From: Selaginella moellendorffii
Taxonomy: Eukaryota; Streptophyta; Lycopodiopsida; Selaginellales; Selaginellaceae
DNA: 64,000 nucleotides
NCBI RefSeq assembly: GCF_000143415.4
Contig: NW_003314264.1
Span: 4,029,229 to 4,093,228, forward strand
Reading direction: 5' to 3'
Below, piece by piece: positions 20,450-33,277 of this stretch. How positions within the stretch are numbered: the first letter of the stretch is position 1; each line of letters starts with the position of its first letter. Below the pieces are notes generated by a model. The model was not told the origin of the DNA. It did not search any database and worked only from the letters and a program-made list of their open reading frames with translations. The translations under genes and the position numbers were made by a program.

Positions 20450-22177
20450 TTATGAAGCTCCCAGCCCAAGGAAATCTATGAAAGGTCTGCTCGTCGATCC
20501 TCCGGATCCAGCATCGCAGCTGATAACAGGACCTGGGCTTGACGATGGTGTCAAAAGCAAAGAACTGGCATCCTGAGCAGCAGCGGTGGTCGACTCCAAT
20601 CCAAGAGCTGGCTTCACTGGAAACGGATGAATGCACTCGGACACATCGGAGACGGAGGAGGAGCTGCGTTTGCTATCCTCCAGAGACTGTTCGTGGTGGC
20701 CTATCAACCAGGAACTGGCAGCATCGAGATGGTGATGGTGGCTCTTTTTATTCACGGCGGTGGCGGCGGTGGCGGAGGTGGCGGCGACTTTGCTTAGAGA
20801 CGGACTTTGGTGGCTGCTGAGAGCGCTGCCCAGAGACGTGACTCCGTTTGCGCTGATATCGTCGAGATGGAAGAGGCCATGGTGGTGCATTGGAGCAGGG
20901 CCAGTGTAGATCTTTCCGGCGAGAGCGTCTTGGCTGCAGGTGGGATGGCCCCAGGGACAGGCTTGCGAGAGGAGAAGCGTCGGCTGGGAAGCAGGTGGCC
21001 CAGAAGAAGCTGCACAAAGAAAGACGGGGCCAGCAATGTGAGAACGATGCGTGATGGCCTCGATCGAGCTCTCACCTCTTGTGGCCGCATTGCTCCCGAG
21101 TTTGCGAGCGCTCGCGTCGAAATGATCCTGCGGCACGGCATTGAGGTCCAGGCGGTCCGCCGCTCGTTGGAAGAGGGTGCTGTTGATCGACTTGGTGGCA
21201 CCGCCGGCGTTGCAAGCCGATTTCAAGCGATCGTCGTTAACAAGAGAGTACTTTTGGATCCACGCCGTGAGGGACTGGGCTACCGTCTGGCCGATGCTGG
21301 GACGCTTGGTTCTCCAGGAAGCCTGGCTCTTCTTACGTCCTTGCATCCGGGACCTCTCGCGGAGCTTCCTGGCCATGACAACGTGCCAGTGGTTCTTGAC
21401 AGCGTTATCAGTTCTCCCGGGGAAGATCCTGGCGATCATCGCCCACTTGTTCCCGTGAAGCTGGTGCGCGGCGAGCAGTCGCTCCTCCTCTTCCTCGGAG
21501 AATGGCTTGCGGTTGATCCGGGGATCCAGCTGGTTGAACCATCGCAGCCGGCAGCTCTTTCCTGCGACATCATCGACAGTGGCCGTGGTGAGAAAAACAG
21601 ATTTTTCAAACAGGAGGACGAGGATGAGAGAGCTGTGATATTCACCTGATCGACCCTCGAGCTTCTCGGCAATCACGTTCCAGTTCTGAGGCCCGTGGAT
21701 CCGGACGAGCTCCTTGAGCTTCTCGTCCTCGGCGGGCCGCCAGTGGCCGCGGTGGCACAGCTTGGACTGCGAGCAATCGGCGTCCCTGTCCACGGAATTC
21801 TCCGACTCGTCGTTCATGGTATCCTGCGTCTGGTTGTTGAAGCTGCCTTGATCCATGTACTCATCGCCACCACCACCGCCACCGCCACCGCCGCCGCCAC
21901 TACTTCCAACAACTTGGGGACTCCTTTGCTGCTGCTGCTGCTGCTGCTGGTGTTGGAGCCCCCAGGTCCAAGGAACTGGCGGCATTTGCATCTGGATGGA
22001 CGGAGCTACAACACTAGACTGCTGCTGCTGCTGCTGCTGCTGTTGGTGCTGGCTGCTCCATCCGATCCGAGAGTTACTTCCGGCCATCGCCTGTGCTGCT
22101 GCTGCTACTGCTGCTGCTGGCGTTCCTCCCAGTTCTCCAGCGGCAGCACCATTCATGAAGTCGAGGAACATGAGCAT
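20450..22177 (-). CDS. R2R3-MYB transcription factor (MYB105/LOF-like subgroup)
   Basis: Exons 22177-21646, 21561-21076, 21009-20450; about 525 aa. The N-terminus is Gln-rich (two CAG-coded poly-Gln runs) with a Gly run. R2 is [18 protein letters not shown] through [15 protein letters not shown]3 is [42 protein letters not shown]. The first helix Trp of R3 is replaced by Phe as usual. The sequence [10 protein letters not shown] after R3 matches the MYB52/54/105/117 (LOF) group, which controls organ boundaries and cell-wall genes. Intron 1 splits R2 at its usual place. The exact start is uncertain: [10 protein letters not shown] offers three ATGs (22177, 22171, 22156). Intron 2 is an in-frame length, so its splicing is inferred from motifs. 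Confidence 0.9.
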   Translation of the reverse strand: MLMFLDFMNGAAAGELGGTPAAAVAAAAQAMAGSNSRIGWSSQHQQQQQQQQQSSVVAPSIQMQMPPVPWTWGLQHQQQQQQQQRSPQVVGSSGGGGGGGGGGGDEYMDQGSFNNQTQDTMNDESENSVDRDADCSQSKLCHRGHWRPAEDEKLKELVRIHGPQNWNVIAEKLEGRSGEYHSSLILVLLFEKSVFLTTATVDDVAGKSCRLRWFNQLDPRINRKPFSEEEEERLLAAHQLHGNKWAMIARIFPGRTDNAVKNHWHVVMARKLRERSRMQGRKKSQASWRTKRPSIGQTVAQSLTAWIQKYSLVNDDRLKSACNAGGATKSINSTLFQRAADRLDLNAVPQDHFDASARKLGSNAATRGESSIEAITHRSHIAGPVFLCAASSGPPASQPTLLLSQACPWGHPTCSQDALAGKIYTGPAPMHHHGLFHLDDISANGVTSLGSALSSHQSPSLSKVAATSATAATAVNKKSHHHHLDAASSWLIGHHEQSLEDSKRSSSSVSDVSECIHPFPVKPALGLESTTAAAQDASSLLLTPSSSPGPVISCDAGSGGSTSRPFIDFLGLGAS

Positions 22178-22348
22178 ATGGATCGATGTGTGGGGGGAGG
22201 GGGCGAAGGAATAGGAGGAGGAGAGAGCGCGAGAGAGATGGGAGAAGTTACGCAACAACAATGCAAAAGTGGCAGCACAGAGAGGCGAGCAAGGAGGGCG
22301 GCCGAAAAAAAAAGGAGAGAAACAACGAGAAACAAAACAAACAACTTA

Positions 22349-22544
22349 CTTATACCCGGGGCCGAATGACTGGACTCCGTTACGCGCGCCCGCATTCCGG
22401 CGGCGCGCGCGCCACACACAGGAAAAAAGGAAAAAAAAAAACAGTTTGGTGTGATTGCCACGTGGCTGACACGTCAGTGCCACGCGAACGACCAGATTCT
22501 TTTTTTAGCGCTTTAATTATGACGTCACCAAACATCACACGTCA
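22349..22544 (-). promoter_or_regulatory. MYB promoter: TATA and ACGT-element cluster
   Basis: A TATAAG on the minus strand (22354-22349) lies 172 nt above the proposed MYB ATG. Upstream are four ACGT cores within 86 bp: CACGTG (22459-22464), TGACACGTCA (22467-22476), TGACGTCA (22520-22527) and CACGTCA (22538-22544). These are G-box, A/C-box and TGA-type sites for bZIP or bHLH factors. Motifs seen; regulation inferred. Confidence 0.5.
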
Positions 22545-22554
22545 TAGTGACTAA

Positions 22555-25195
22555 AGAATCTTTGTTGGATTCGCGTTTTTTTACTTCTCTCTTCGCGGGC
22601 GACAACGTCACAGTGTGAAAGAATTAACTTTTGCTTTCACGACATAACGACGCTTAAAAAGAATAGCACCAACAAGCTGGTACCTTGCGAAAGAAAGAAC
22701 GCTATCAAAAAATTCGTGCCTCTTTCTCAATGGGTTCTGTTATTCACACACACATTTCCACGAGCGTGAGAAGAACACAAGCGAAGAGAAATCAGCTCAC
22801 CAGTAGCGAGGGATCACATCGCATCCCATCGCATTGTCACGGAGCACGGACTGATACCACCCCTGGTTCCTGGCTGTCAAATTCGGGAAGAACAAAAAAG
22901 AAAAAACGAAAAGCCACACTTATCTCCCGAGTGAATGTGGCTCCAGCTGAGGCAGGCCGGATTCTCCTCCATCTTCCAACGATGCTTTTCTTTCTCCGTT
23001 GTCTCTCGAATCTCGCTCTCTCGATCAAGCGCTTCTTCCATGAAAGTAAAGAGAAAAGGTTCCAAACTCCGAGGCACTGTGTCTGTGTAGGTGGCGCTCG
23101 CTGCTTGGCGGTGGCCCTTTTGTCTTTCTCAACCCGTCAGGCCCGAAGATAATTGCACACCCGAGGTACCACCACCAGTACCACCACAAGTCACCGAGTT
23201 CGCTGACTTTAGCTTCCCGAGAGACAACACCGCAATGAGTGCCTTGGAAGGCAGAATCATAATTCCAGCAGCAACTTATCTGCCATAAAACCCACGAGTG
23301 ACGACTTCCTGTAATGCTGCTGCTACTATCCTGCTGCTGCTGTTGTTACTTTTCCCCTCCGAGATGCAAAAGAGAGAGAGGGAGAGCTCTCCCTTCAAGT
23401 CCCTGCTTCCTTCCTGCTATTCTATCTATCTATATGCTGTTTATATTCCTTTCCTTCCTCCCTCCCTCCCTCTCTCCCTCCTCTGGCTGGCCCCTGGCAC
23501 TCCCAAATTCCCAGATTCCCAAAGGTACCCCTAGTGCTATAGCTAGAATTGGAGATAGAGAGATGATCTGGCCTAGGCAGGGAGAGTATGAAGCCTATAA
23601 CAAACAGAGCACACTGTTGTAAGGCCTGACTATGGACAAGACGACTTCTTTCTAGCGGGGCTTCTGGTAAGTCTGCCTATTACGGACGAGACGAGGAGAT
23701 GGTGGATGGAGATATAGAGAGAGGATGGTGATGCTAAAAGAGAGGACGCTTAGGGAAGCACACGCGCTGCTGCAATCAATACCACATGCAACATCAACAA
23801 GCCAAGAAAGGACCGACGACGCAGCTCGCAAGAGCGATCTTTCGAGCAAGGAATGAAAATCTAAGCTACACAAAAAGCCCACTTGTAAACTACACATACC
23901 TTTCAAAGCCTCATTACGACAGCCGATATCACCACCACCCCCGCCACAGACACACCGTTGCTGCTGCTGCTGCTCCTGCGTAAGTATTCCTTTTCGTGGA
24001 CTCACAAGGTACACGTCCCCTGTGCGCAATGCACGTGGATGGATACGGAGGGTTGAAACTCCACGGGACTGCACTGCCACATCGGCTCTGTGCCTGTTCT
24101 GTCTGCCTGCGCAGAACCAAAACCGAGGTGAGTATGAGGACTTTTTAGCATTTAGCATTAGCCTCACCTTGATGATACCATTACCAAGTGGTCAACTTAG
24201 CATAGCTACCTAAGGTGGAAAATGAGGAGAAAAAAAAGAAAAGATCGTCAATAAGAATGAAATCAGATTACCTCTGCCTGCGCGATGCTCTTTTACACAC
24301 CAGTATCAGTAGCGTTGGATCTCGGTTGGAGCGCCTCCTCTCTAGCTTTATAGACGCCTAGGACATAGTTCCTCTGCCTGAGATGTGCTCTGACTTGTCC
24401 AAACAGCTGCCAGCGGAGAAGCCGCCCATAACCAATACCAAATCCCACCAAGTACTTATGGTGGATTTGATCGATCACATGGAAAGGCCTTCACAATCGG
24501 TGCAGACAGTAAGCAGCAACAACAACAGCAGCAACGAGAGAGCCTGGTTAAGCTGTTTTTCCCTGCTGCAGGAATCCAACACCACAACCTTGCCTTTGCT
24601 GACGACCCGGATGATGGAAGCCTCACACGCAAAAGGCACCCCAAGGACGACCTGGGAAGAGTCAGCCACCTTTGCATAAAATACCCCCGCTCCACGAACT
24701 GATGTATGAAAGGAGCGCCTGAGAGGCAGTCCATATCCATCCAGAGCCAAATCTATATCCAATGTTCCCCTGCCACTGTACTCGAGCCTCGCCATCAATA
24801 CCACCCCACCTTCCAAAGCCGAGAAAAAGACCATTCCTGGCACCAATTGAACCGACAAGTGACCGGATTCGAGCTCCATGAGGTGCACGAGAAGGCAATC
24901 TCATCGGCCACATAGTCCTGATTCGAACCACCTTCGTTTCTCCTGTGCCTGTGCCGCTCAGTCGCCAGAGAAAGGAAAAAAGAATAAACAATATGCTTAC
25001 CCCGATTTGTTGTGGATTGTAAGATCCAGGATACGAAAGCCAACTAAATCCTGCCTGATGATGGTAATAAAACACAATGATTGCACGATTGCCTAATTTA
25101 ACCAGATTATCTGCACCAACACATCAGGCAGACCCCACGAGGCGAGCTAAGATAAGCAAATCGAACTGTCTATGTACGCATCATACCATATACGT
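22555..25195. other. 2.6-kb gene-poor stretch upstream of MYB
   Basis: Contains short CT, CTG/CAG and GAGA tracts and many unrelated short open frames. The only coding-like piece is listed separately at 24475-24879. A TATAAAG on the minus strand at 24352-24346 could start a non-coding or leader transcript. No tRNA and no recognised microRNA found. Confidence 0.4.
24475..24879 (-). CDS. Unrecognised ORF with protein-like pattern
   Basis: From the ATG at 24879 the frame encodes 134 residues: MELESGHLSVQLVPGMV, then regular alternation of hydrophobic and charged residues to about residue 95 (SIIRVVSKGKVVVLDS), and a leucine-rich C-terminal run ending ...CEGLSM. The N-terminal two thirds look like a beta-rich domain and the tail like a membrane or GPI-type signal. 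There is no signal peptide at this start, and an upstream in-frame TGA lies 18 nt before the ATG. A splice acceptor near 24960 would lead to other frames. I do not recognise the family; it may be a real short gene, an exon or a relic. Confidence 0.3.
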   Translation of the reverse strand: MELESGHLSVQLVPGMVFFSALEGGVVLMARLEYSGRGTLDIDLALDGYGLPLRRSFHTSVRGAGVFYAKVADSSQVVLGVPFACEASIIRVVSKGKVVVLDSCSREKQLNQALSLLLLLLLLTVCTDCEGLSM

Positions 25196-25854
25196 CTAGG
25201 CCCGTGGTAGATTACGAGCTGTTTGATGCTCAAGTTGCTCCACGGTTTCCCGTAACATCTTTCTGTCCGCGCTTGTCAAGGCTTTATCTACATGAAAAAA
25301 CAAAACAAAAAAAACCGCGAAAGGATACATTTGAGCTGCCAGGAGATGGATATCCTTCATCTCCTCGTTAAGTCTGCAACTCACAAGAAAAACATGAGAA
25401 ACAAGCATCTAGAGAGGAAGCAGAAAAAAAAAAACAAAGAAGAAAAAGCTCACCTGAGACAAGAATTTACAAACTTATTTCCTTTCGTAGCAGCGTCAAT
25501 GCCTGCATTAGAATCGCATATCAAAAAAACAAGAAAAAACAAGAAAAAGAATAACTTACATCCATTTTGTAGACTCCCGGCAGCATTATTGTAGCACGCC
25601 AGATGATCCCGCGTACTGCCAGTGACCTAGACCAGAAATCTTCACTCCAGAGGCCAAAATTTAGGCTTGCAGAACCATACCTCGCTCATCGCCTCCCTCA
25701 GCGATGCCACCAGCGAGCAGAAGCTACCCGCGGCATCTCTCGCTTCATCCTCCACGGCTTGCAGCAGCTGCGTCGCCCTGCGCACATCTGCCGTGGAATC
25801 AAACACGGGCTGGATCTCGTTCTGGAGGGCGCCTTCTCCTCCTCCCCCCGCCAT
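25196..25854 (-). CDS. Small coiled-coil protein, gene with U12-type intron
   Basis: Exons 25854-25681, 25626-25560, 25502-25454, 25373-25329, 25262-25196; 133 aa. The protein is helical: EIQPVFDSTADVRRATQLLQAVEDE, then heptads in SLVASLREAMSE, RLNEEMKDIHLLAAQ and MLRETVEQLEHQTARNLPRA. No signal peptide or membrane segment. Size and helices resemble subunits of BLOC-1/BORC-like lysosome-positioning complexes, but I cannot assign one. The last intron starts GTATCCTT and contains CCTTGAC shortly before its AG, both U12-type signals, and only this join keeps the frame. A GT-AG join at the nearer TAG acceptor would stop translation. Confidence 0.72.
25263..25328 (-). other. Putative U12-type (minor spliceosome) intron
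   Basis: 66-nt intron. The 5' site GTATCCTT is a perfect U12 consensus. The branch-like CCTTGAC lies 12-13 nt before the 3' AG (GCGGACAG), the distance usual for U12 introns. A conventional pyrimidine-rich acceptor 20-30 nt upstream gives an immediate stop. Confidence 0.7.
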
Positions 25855-26162
25855 CGCTCCTCCAAAGCCCTAAAGCAAACGCCCTAATCTACAGTGGCGG
25901 GATTAGCATATTCCCAAGAATTATATTCAAACACGAGATAAGAACAGTGAAGTAAAAATTCGCATTGCTGTGATAGACGGCTCAAGGTTTTTCCATGCAA
26001 AACGTTTCTTTTCATACGCTCGACTGTGGAGAGGGAGACTCGGGAAGGAGAAGAAGAGTCTAGCCCGACCCGGGGAGCATTATCGACGAGTAATGGCTGT
26101 GTCCCATTGATTTATCGCGCTGCGGACCTGGATTATCGCTATGTCGCCCACTGACGATCGCC
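25855..26162. other. 5' flank of coiled-coil gene and 3' flank of LSD1-like gene
   Basis: Includes AAGCCCTAAAGC and CGCCCTAATC telo-box-like motifs at 25866-25888, next to the coiled-coil ATG. No other gene seen. Confidence 0.45.
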
Positions 26163-27336
26163 TCATTTTTTCTCAGTGGTGACTCCCACCGCCACACTGG
26201 TCACCTGGAAAGTTTTCACAAAGTTTAGAGATCTTTCCTACAGCAAGGAGCGCAAAGAAAGGAAAGAGATCATACTAGCTTGCCGCTTTCATCCATGGTC
26301 ATGGGGTTCTCCACAACCACAGTCTGCGATGGTTGCCTCGTCGGCGCAGGCTGCGTGATAAGATACATTAGTGATCGAGTACTATGTCAATCAAGCTGTG
26401 AAAATGGCTGATACCTCTGATACGGATGCGGGCTGGGGAAGCGGAGCGTAGTTTGGTCTTTGCACAGGGAGGGGCATTCTCGCGTTGCTGAGATGCTGGT
26501 CACACAGGGAGAAGTGGCGTGAGAAGATCAAAACATAACGTCGCTCCTCAAGAAAGGACTTACCGGTATCGTCGTGACATACTGGCAGAGAGCGCATTTC
26601 ACCGATTGCGCTCCAAACGCATACATGAGAGTCGTATTACAGCCTCCGCAGCTAATATGCGCTACTTGGTTCGCTAAAATCACAAAACAAGTGCGTTAAG
26701 AAAACCAAAACCAAAGATAAACGAACGCACCTTCCATCGCCAAGTTGATTGTGTGACAGCACGAGCACTGGACACTAGTGGCACCACGCACATACATGAG
26801 TAGCGTCCGGCATCCCCCACAAACGAGCTGAGCCATCTCGGTTCCTATAGGGACCACTCGCAAAACAAGACAAAGTCAAGAAAAAACGTAGCAAGAGAAA
26901 GGATTTTTCTTTGCTTTTTTCTTTGATTTTTTTTTTTTTTTTTTTTGTTGTTGATGGAAACCGACCTGGGGGAGGAACAGGAGTGACAGAGCTGCATAGC
27001 GCACAGCGGACATTCGTAGCACCTTGAGGATATACGAGCAAAGTCCTACATCCACCACAGATCAGCTGGCCTTGAGACCCTGCAAAAAAAATTTGACAGA
27101 CAACATAAGATAAGGGATGAGAGAGGAAACCAAAGACAAAGTAAAAGCGATGAAAGCGAAACGATTCGTTATCTCCCTCCCCCTTTTTCACGATTTCACG
27201 AGATTATGGAGCAGCGATCGGTCCGGGGAGGGAAATTCTGGAGAAATCGGAGCAAGAAGGGGGGAGCGATTGATTTCTCACCTGGCGGTGGCGGCATATG
27301 AGGCTGGGGAGCGTAGGGCACCAGCGGAACCGGCAT
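26163..27336 (-). CDS. LOL: LSD1/LOL-type zinc-finger protein
   Basis: Exons 27336-27282, 27079-26966, 26844-26731, 26673-26564, 26495-26415, 26350-26276, 26204-26163; 196 aa. Three LSD1 zinc fingers of form CxxC-x3-L-x-Y-x2-GA-x2-V-x-Cxx[28 protein letters not shown]..., ISCGGC.... The tail [18 protein letters not shown] then VGVTTEKK is diagnostic of plant LSD1 and LOL proteins. These are nuclear/cytoplasmic regulators that restrain or promote programmed cell death and control superoxide and copper-zinc SOD expression. The start at 27336 (MPVPLVPY) fits family members; a longer start at 27435 is possible. Head to head with YKT6. Confidence 0.95.
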
Positions 27337-27715
27337 TGGCGCGGAGATTCGCGTGAATCGCTGCCGATGAATCCGATGAATGGCGCGCCCGGAAATTCCG
27401 CCGAGAGATCGAAACAGGGCAACGATCTCCCCCAAAACTTCCCTGCAATGCGCCGATCCGATGGCGCTAGCGCCGCGCCAGGCGCCTCAGCTTCGTCGAA
27501 GCCAAACCCTACGCGTCGCCCGGGAGAGCTAAGCTTTGTGGTGAGAGCGTCTTTGAATCCATGAGAATTTTCGTCGAAAGCCTGATCAGCCAGCGCCAAG
27601 GCTTATCCACACCGTCCATCGCGACAATCGTAAACCGACGGCCAAGATGGGTTAGGTCTCCTCTTGAGTTGAATATTCCCAGCTTAGAACCCTAATTCTT
27701 CCGTAGAAGAGGGCG
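27337..27715. promoter_or_regulatory. Shared promoter of LSD1-like and YKT6 genes
   Basis: 379 bp between start codons. Telo-box-like AACCCTAATTC lies at 27689-27699 before YKT6 and AAACCCTACG at 27504-27513. Confidence 0.5.
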
Positions 27716-28598
27716 ATGAAGATCACGGCGCTGCTGCTGCTCAGGGCGAGCGATTCGGCAGCAGGATCATCGGCTTCCGGCAGCGACCCGGCGGTACTGG
27801 CAAATGCATCGGATGTGAGCCATTTCGGCTATTTCCAGCGCTCCAGCGCCAGAGAATTCATCATGTTTGTAGCTAGAACTCTCGCCAAGCGGACGCCGCA
27901 AGGGCAGCGGCATTCCGTGGAGCAGGATGGTAAGCGCTGATTTCCAGATCCAGTTTTCTCATTCTTTGCGTGTAGAGTATGTGGTGTATTGCTACAACAG
28001 GAATGGGCTTTGCGGGCTGGCGTTCACGGACAAGCAGTATCCAATGCGAAGTGCTTTCTCAGTGATTAACAAGGTGAGCAATCCAAATTCTTTTGTTCTT
28101 CTCTTGAGCATGATCATCGCTCAGGTGATCGATGAGTACATCCAAGCGTTTGGAAATTCCTGGAAATCAGTGACAACCGATAACACGGAACAATGGCCAG
28201 CTCTAAATCAAGCCTTGATGAAGTACCAGGTTGGTTTGCTCCATTCCAGTTTTGTCTTCAGTCGTGAGATTTTTCCGTGAATTGCAGGATCCAATGGAAG
28301 CGGACAAGCTCATGAGGATCCAGAGGGATCTCGACGACACCAAAGTCATACTGGTACGTGACGCCATAGCTTAGCTTCCTTTCGAGGATTTATTTTTCTC
28401 CTTGTCGGTACAGCACAAGACCATAGAAAGCGTCCTTGCTCGAGGGGAAAAGCTCGACTCATTGGTGGAGAAGAGCTCTGATCTTAGCATGGCTTCCCAG
28501 GTATTCAAAATCTCTCTTTTCAATCGTATCAAACTCCCAGCTTGCAGATGTTTTACAAGCAAGCCAAGAAAACCAACCAGTGCTGCAGCATCTTGTGA
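27716..28598 (+). CDS. YKT6: R-SNARE YKT6
   Basis: Exons 27716-27929, 27976-28073, 28125-28229, 28288-28353, 28414-28500, 28548-28598; 206 aa. An N-terminal longin domain (MKITALLLLRA, SREFIMFVARTLAKRT, YCYNRNGLCGLAFTDKQYP) is followed by the R-SNARE motif ([42 protein letters not shown]). Instead of a membrane anchor the protein ends QCCSIL, a double-cysteine prenylation/palmitoylation box. Ykt6 cycles between cytosol and Golgi, vacuole and endosome membranes and acts in several fusion steps. Confidence 0.97.
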
Positions 28599-28801
28599 GA
28601 GCGACGCGATTTTGATAAAACTCGCTATACATACCGTGTGTTGATGTAAGCTTGTATAATCTACCAGCACCTCAGAAAAGTATCTATCATCACTGTAACC
28701 AGCCAGATTCACGAAACTTCAAATCCATTCTTTTCTATCTTCCTGAAACAAGCTAGAAAAAAAGTTAAATCTTACAAGTAAGATCAGAGGTGTTCTTTCC
28801 A

Positions 28802-31193
28802 TCACATCGACATTGCTTGCTCACAGCTCTGCAGCGCTTGGTTCGCGAAGTATCTCACGTCCACGTCCGGATCTTCGCTCAACTCCACCAAGCATGGGCG
28901 AATCGACTGCTCAACAACCTGGAAATACACATTAAAAAGTAGTCTCTAGAAAGCTTGAGAACTTCTGTGACTTTACCTCGCTGCCAACGATCGGGATAAA
29001 CGATTGTAGGATCTTCGCCACGTTGAACTTCACGTTTGGAATCCTGTTACAATTTATTAATTCGACTTCTACCTTGGCTCGACGTACCTGTCTTTTGCAG
29101 CGTTGATCACGACTGGTAGCATCATCTGGCATGTCACTTCGGAGCCAACAACAGGGGCGAACAAAGAAATGGCATACAGTATCGTCAGCCGGTATAAATA
29201 GTGAGGATTGTTAATCATCTCCAACACCTGAGAAAAGCATTACTTTCAAGAGATCTTCACACACAAAAAACTCATACCTGTGGAATAATATGTCTGCAAG
29301 CCCATTCTGTGCCAAACTCTTCGGTCAGCCTCTTCAGGTTGTTTGCGGCAGCTTCCCTGATAGAACACACCTGGTACACGATTTGGTTGAGTGTCAACAC
29401 TTGAGATTTCACGATTCAAACCTGATCTCCAAGCCAATGCATACACAAGGCACCAAGCTTGTCATCAAAGAATTCCACTCCTAGTTGGCTCGCAAGGAGT
29501 GGAATGTACTCAATAATAGCCAGCCGCACCCGCCAGTGTTTGTCTTCAGCCAGTTCCACAATCGCGGGTAGGAGCGATTGCGATAACAAGTCAATACCAA
29601 TAACCTGTAACGAAAAGATCAATTCAAAACAATGAATCTTCGTTGGGCGAACTTGCCTTGTTGACTTGATCCAGCTTGCTTATGATGTTGAGCCTAACGT
29701 CAGGGAATTCATCCTTCAAAAGGGCCAAAAATATTGGTAAAAGCTGTTCGATTGTCGCGTCCTGCAAACCAAACTAATCAGCACAGGACGAAAGAGCACG
29801 AATTGCCTACTTTTCCAAGAACCGGTGCCATGCCCATTATTACAGAAGCCAAAGCCGCACGAACATGTTGTGACGAGTCTAGAGAAAGTTCCTGTTGGGA
29901 GTCAAAAGAGGTCATGTCTGTGCACCACAGAAAAATCTCTCGGCTTACCTTTACACATGGAAGAATGCTTTGCATGGCAATCTCGGGCTGGACTATCTCA
30001 CAAAACTTGGTCACTTTGTCGGCTGCTGCTATTCTGACTTCCGCTTCGTTATCTCTTAGAAGTCGCACATAGGCAGGGACCAGATCAACCCTTTGCACAT
30101 AAAAGAAAAGATCAACAATCCATCAGTGTCCCCAAGAAAAGCCAATGTCACTGGACAATACCTAGTACATTCCGGTCCAACAGTTTCACAGAGTTCATAT
30201 AGTTGATTAGCAACCATATAACGTACCCGCCAGGACTTGTCCTGTAGAAACACGCACCGCATCAGCAACAGGAACAATAAAAGAATGAGACATACTTGTG
30301 AGAAATTTAGTATGAGCGGCAACACACAGGCAATGCAGTCGCTTGTTTGTAGCAACCTTCCAAGCGCAGCACAGCCTTCAACAGCTAGAAGCCTGACCGA
30401 ATCCTGCTCTGAAACATCGAAAAAAAATTGAGAAAAGAAAAAAAGACAAAAAATAAAAATAAAAATTGGGAAAGCGTTGCTGATCATACCATCCTGTGTA
30501 AGGTCCCGAAAGACAGCCATGATATCGGTCTTTAGAAACGCAGGCTCGATGGTAGCAGCAAACTTCCCGAGGTTGGAGATGGCGGCCCTTCTCACCAAAG
30601 GCATATCGTCGTGACTTAGTTGGTTGTAGATGGTTCTCAATTCCGCTCGGAGAAGCTCCGGAGCGCTCGGGTAGACAATGTGTAGCAGTCCACACACCGA
30701 CACTCTAGCCGTGAACCATTCTCCAGCCGCGAGCCTCTGCGAATCAAAGAGATCTCACGCCGTGAGCTCAATGTAGCTACAGATCTACGACCTTTACCTT
30801 GACAACCGGAGCAAACCATTCCACAAGATCGCGCTCGTTCATCACACTGGCGATCTTGCACAGCGACGCCACCGCCTTCTCCCTCACCGCGCTCTCCTCC
30901 ACATCGCACAGCGCCTCCAGCGGGGGTAGCAGAGAATGCGCGTACTCCACGCCCCCAACGTAGGGGACAAGATTCCCCAGCTCCTCGGCCATGGCAAGAA
31001 GAACCTCTTCATCGTCGTCGCTGCCGTCGGCGAGGAAGGGGATCAGCTCCCGCCGCGTCCGATCCTCGCCCAGAGCCCTAGCGATGGTGGACAGCCGGCG
31101 CACCGAGTTGATCCGGAGCTGGACGTCGTCGTTCTTGAGCTCGTCGATGAGCACTGCGATCGGATAGAGCGGCTCCTCCACCATTGCCGCCAT
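28802..31193 (-). CDS. PP2AA: PP2A regulatory subunit A (PR65, HEAT-repeat scaffold)
   Basis: Twelve exons: 31193-30798, 30736-30490, 30408-30296, 30241-30162, 30090-29949, 29891-29811, 29761-29657, 29604-29422, 29370-29278, 29227-29088, 29043-28977, 28918-28802; 587 aa, as in other plants. Begins [21 protein letters not shown] and continues as 15 HEAT repeats (for example [54 protein letters not shown]). It scaffolds the catalytic C and variable B subunits of protein phosphatase 2A in cytosol and nucleus. Intron 7 begins with GC (29656), the only splice that keeps frame through KLDQVN and VIGIDLLSQ. Confidence 0.97.
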
Positions 31194-31347
31194 AGCTCCC
31201 AGGAGAGAATCCACAAACCCTAGAACGGTATTAGTCCGCCAGGAGACTAGAATATGCCAATCGCGTCTTTTAATTTCTAGAATGGGGCCTGCAAATGAAA
31301 CCTAGGCCTTCTAGAACTGATCTTTTCTTCATGCATTTCTTATTCCC

Positions 31348-32960
<1,613 letters not shown>

Positions 32961-33277
32961 TGTTTCCTATTTCTTTTCTTCGTCAATTTTGCGCGAGCTC
33001 AACCTCTGTACATTGAGAAATTGCAGTCGCTTATGCGAGTGATGGTTTTTCCTTTGAAATTCTTAAAAACATTGTAGTTATCTTTCTCGAGATGTTTTTC
33101 TAATCACTATATACGTTTCTATTTTATCCTCCACAGCGATTGTTTTTTGTTACTGTTATTTTGTAAAAAGGTTAACATGAAAATAGAATATTAAATTAAA
33201 TAGATTGGCGTTAAATTAGCAGCATTAGGATAATTTAATGCCACCCCTTAATTGCAAGCAAAAACTATCTTTTCGTC
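32961..33277. other. AT-rich spacer between subtilase copies
   Basis: Very AT-rich; promoter region of the open subtilase. No gene or clear TATA position established. Confidence 0.45.

Noticed and set aside
20807-21649. 280-codon plus-strand open frame opposite the MYB gene
   Set aside because: Runs through the MYB DNA-binding domain and two introns; no family similarity.
23370-23405. Minus-strand sequence resembling miR319/miR159 (GGACTTGAAGGGAG...)
   Set aside because: It has inserted bases against the miRNA, and no complementary star arm lies within 400 bp upstream on that strand, so no precursor hairpin.
24662-25075. Alternative 137-codon minus-strand frame in the gene-poor stretch
   Set aside because: Trp/Arg-rich and overlaps the more protein-like frame at 24475-24879; no splice model joins it to a start and stop.
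25281-25328. Conventional GT-AG reading of the last intron of the coiled-coil gene (acceptor TGTAG)
   Set aside because: Creates ATA-TAA at the join and loses the conserved coiled-coil end; the U12 reading keeps it.
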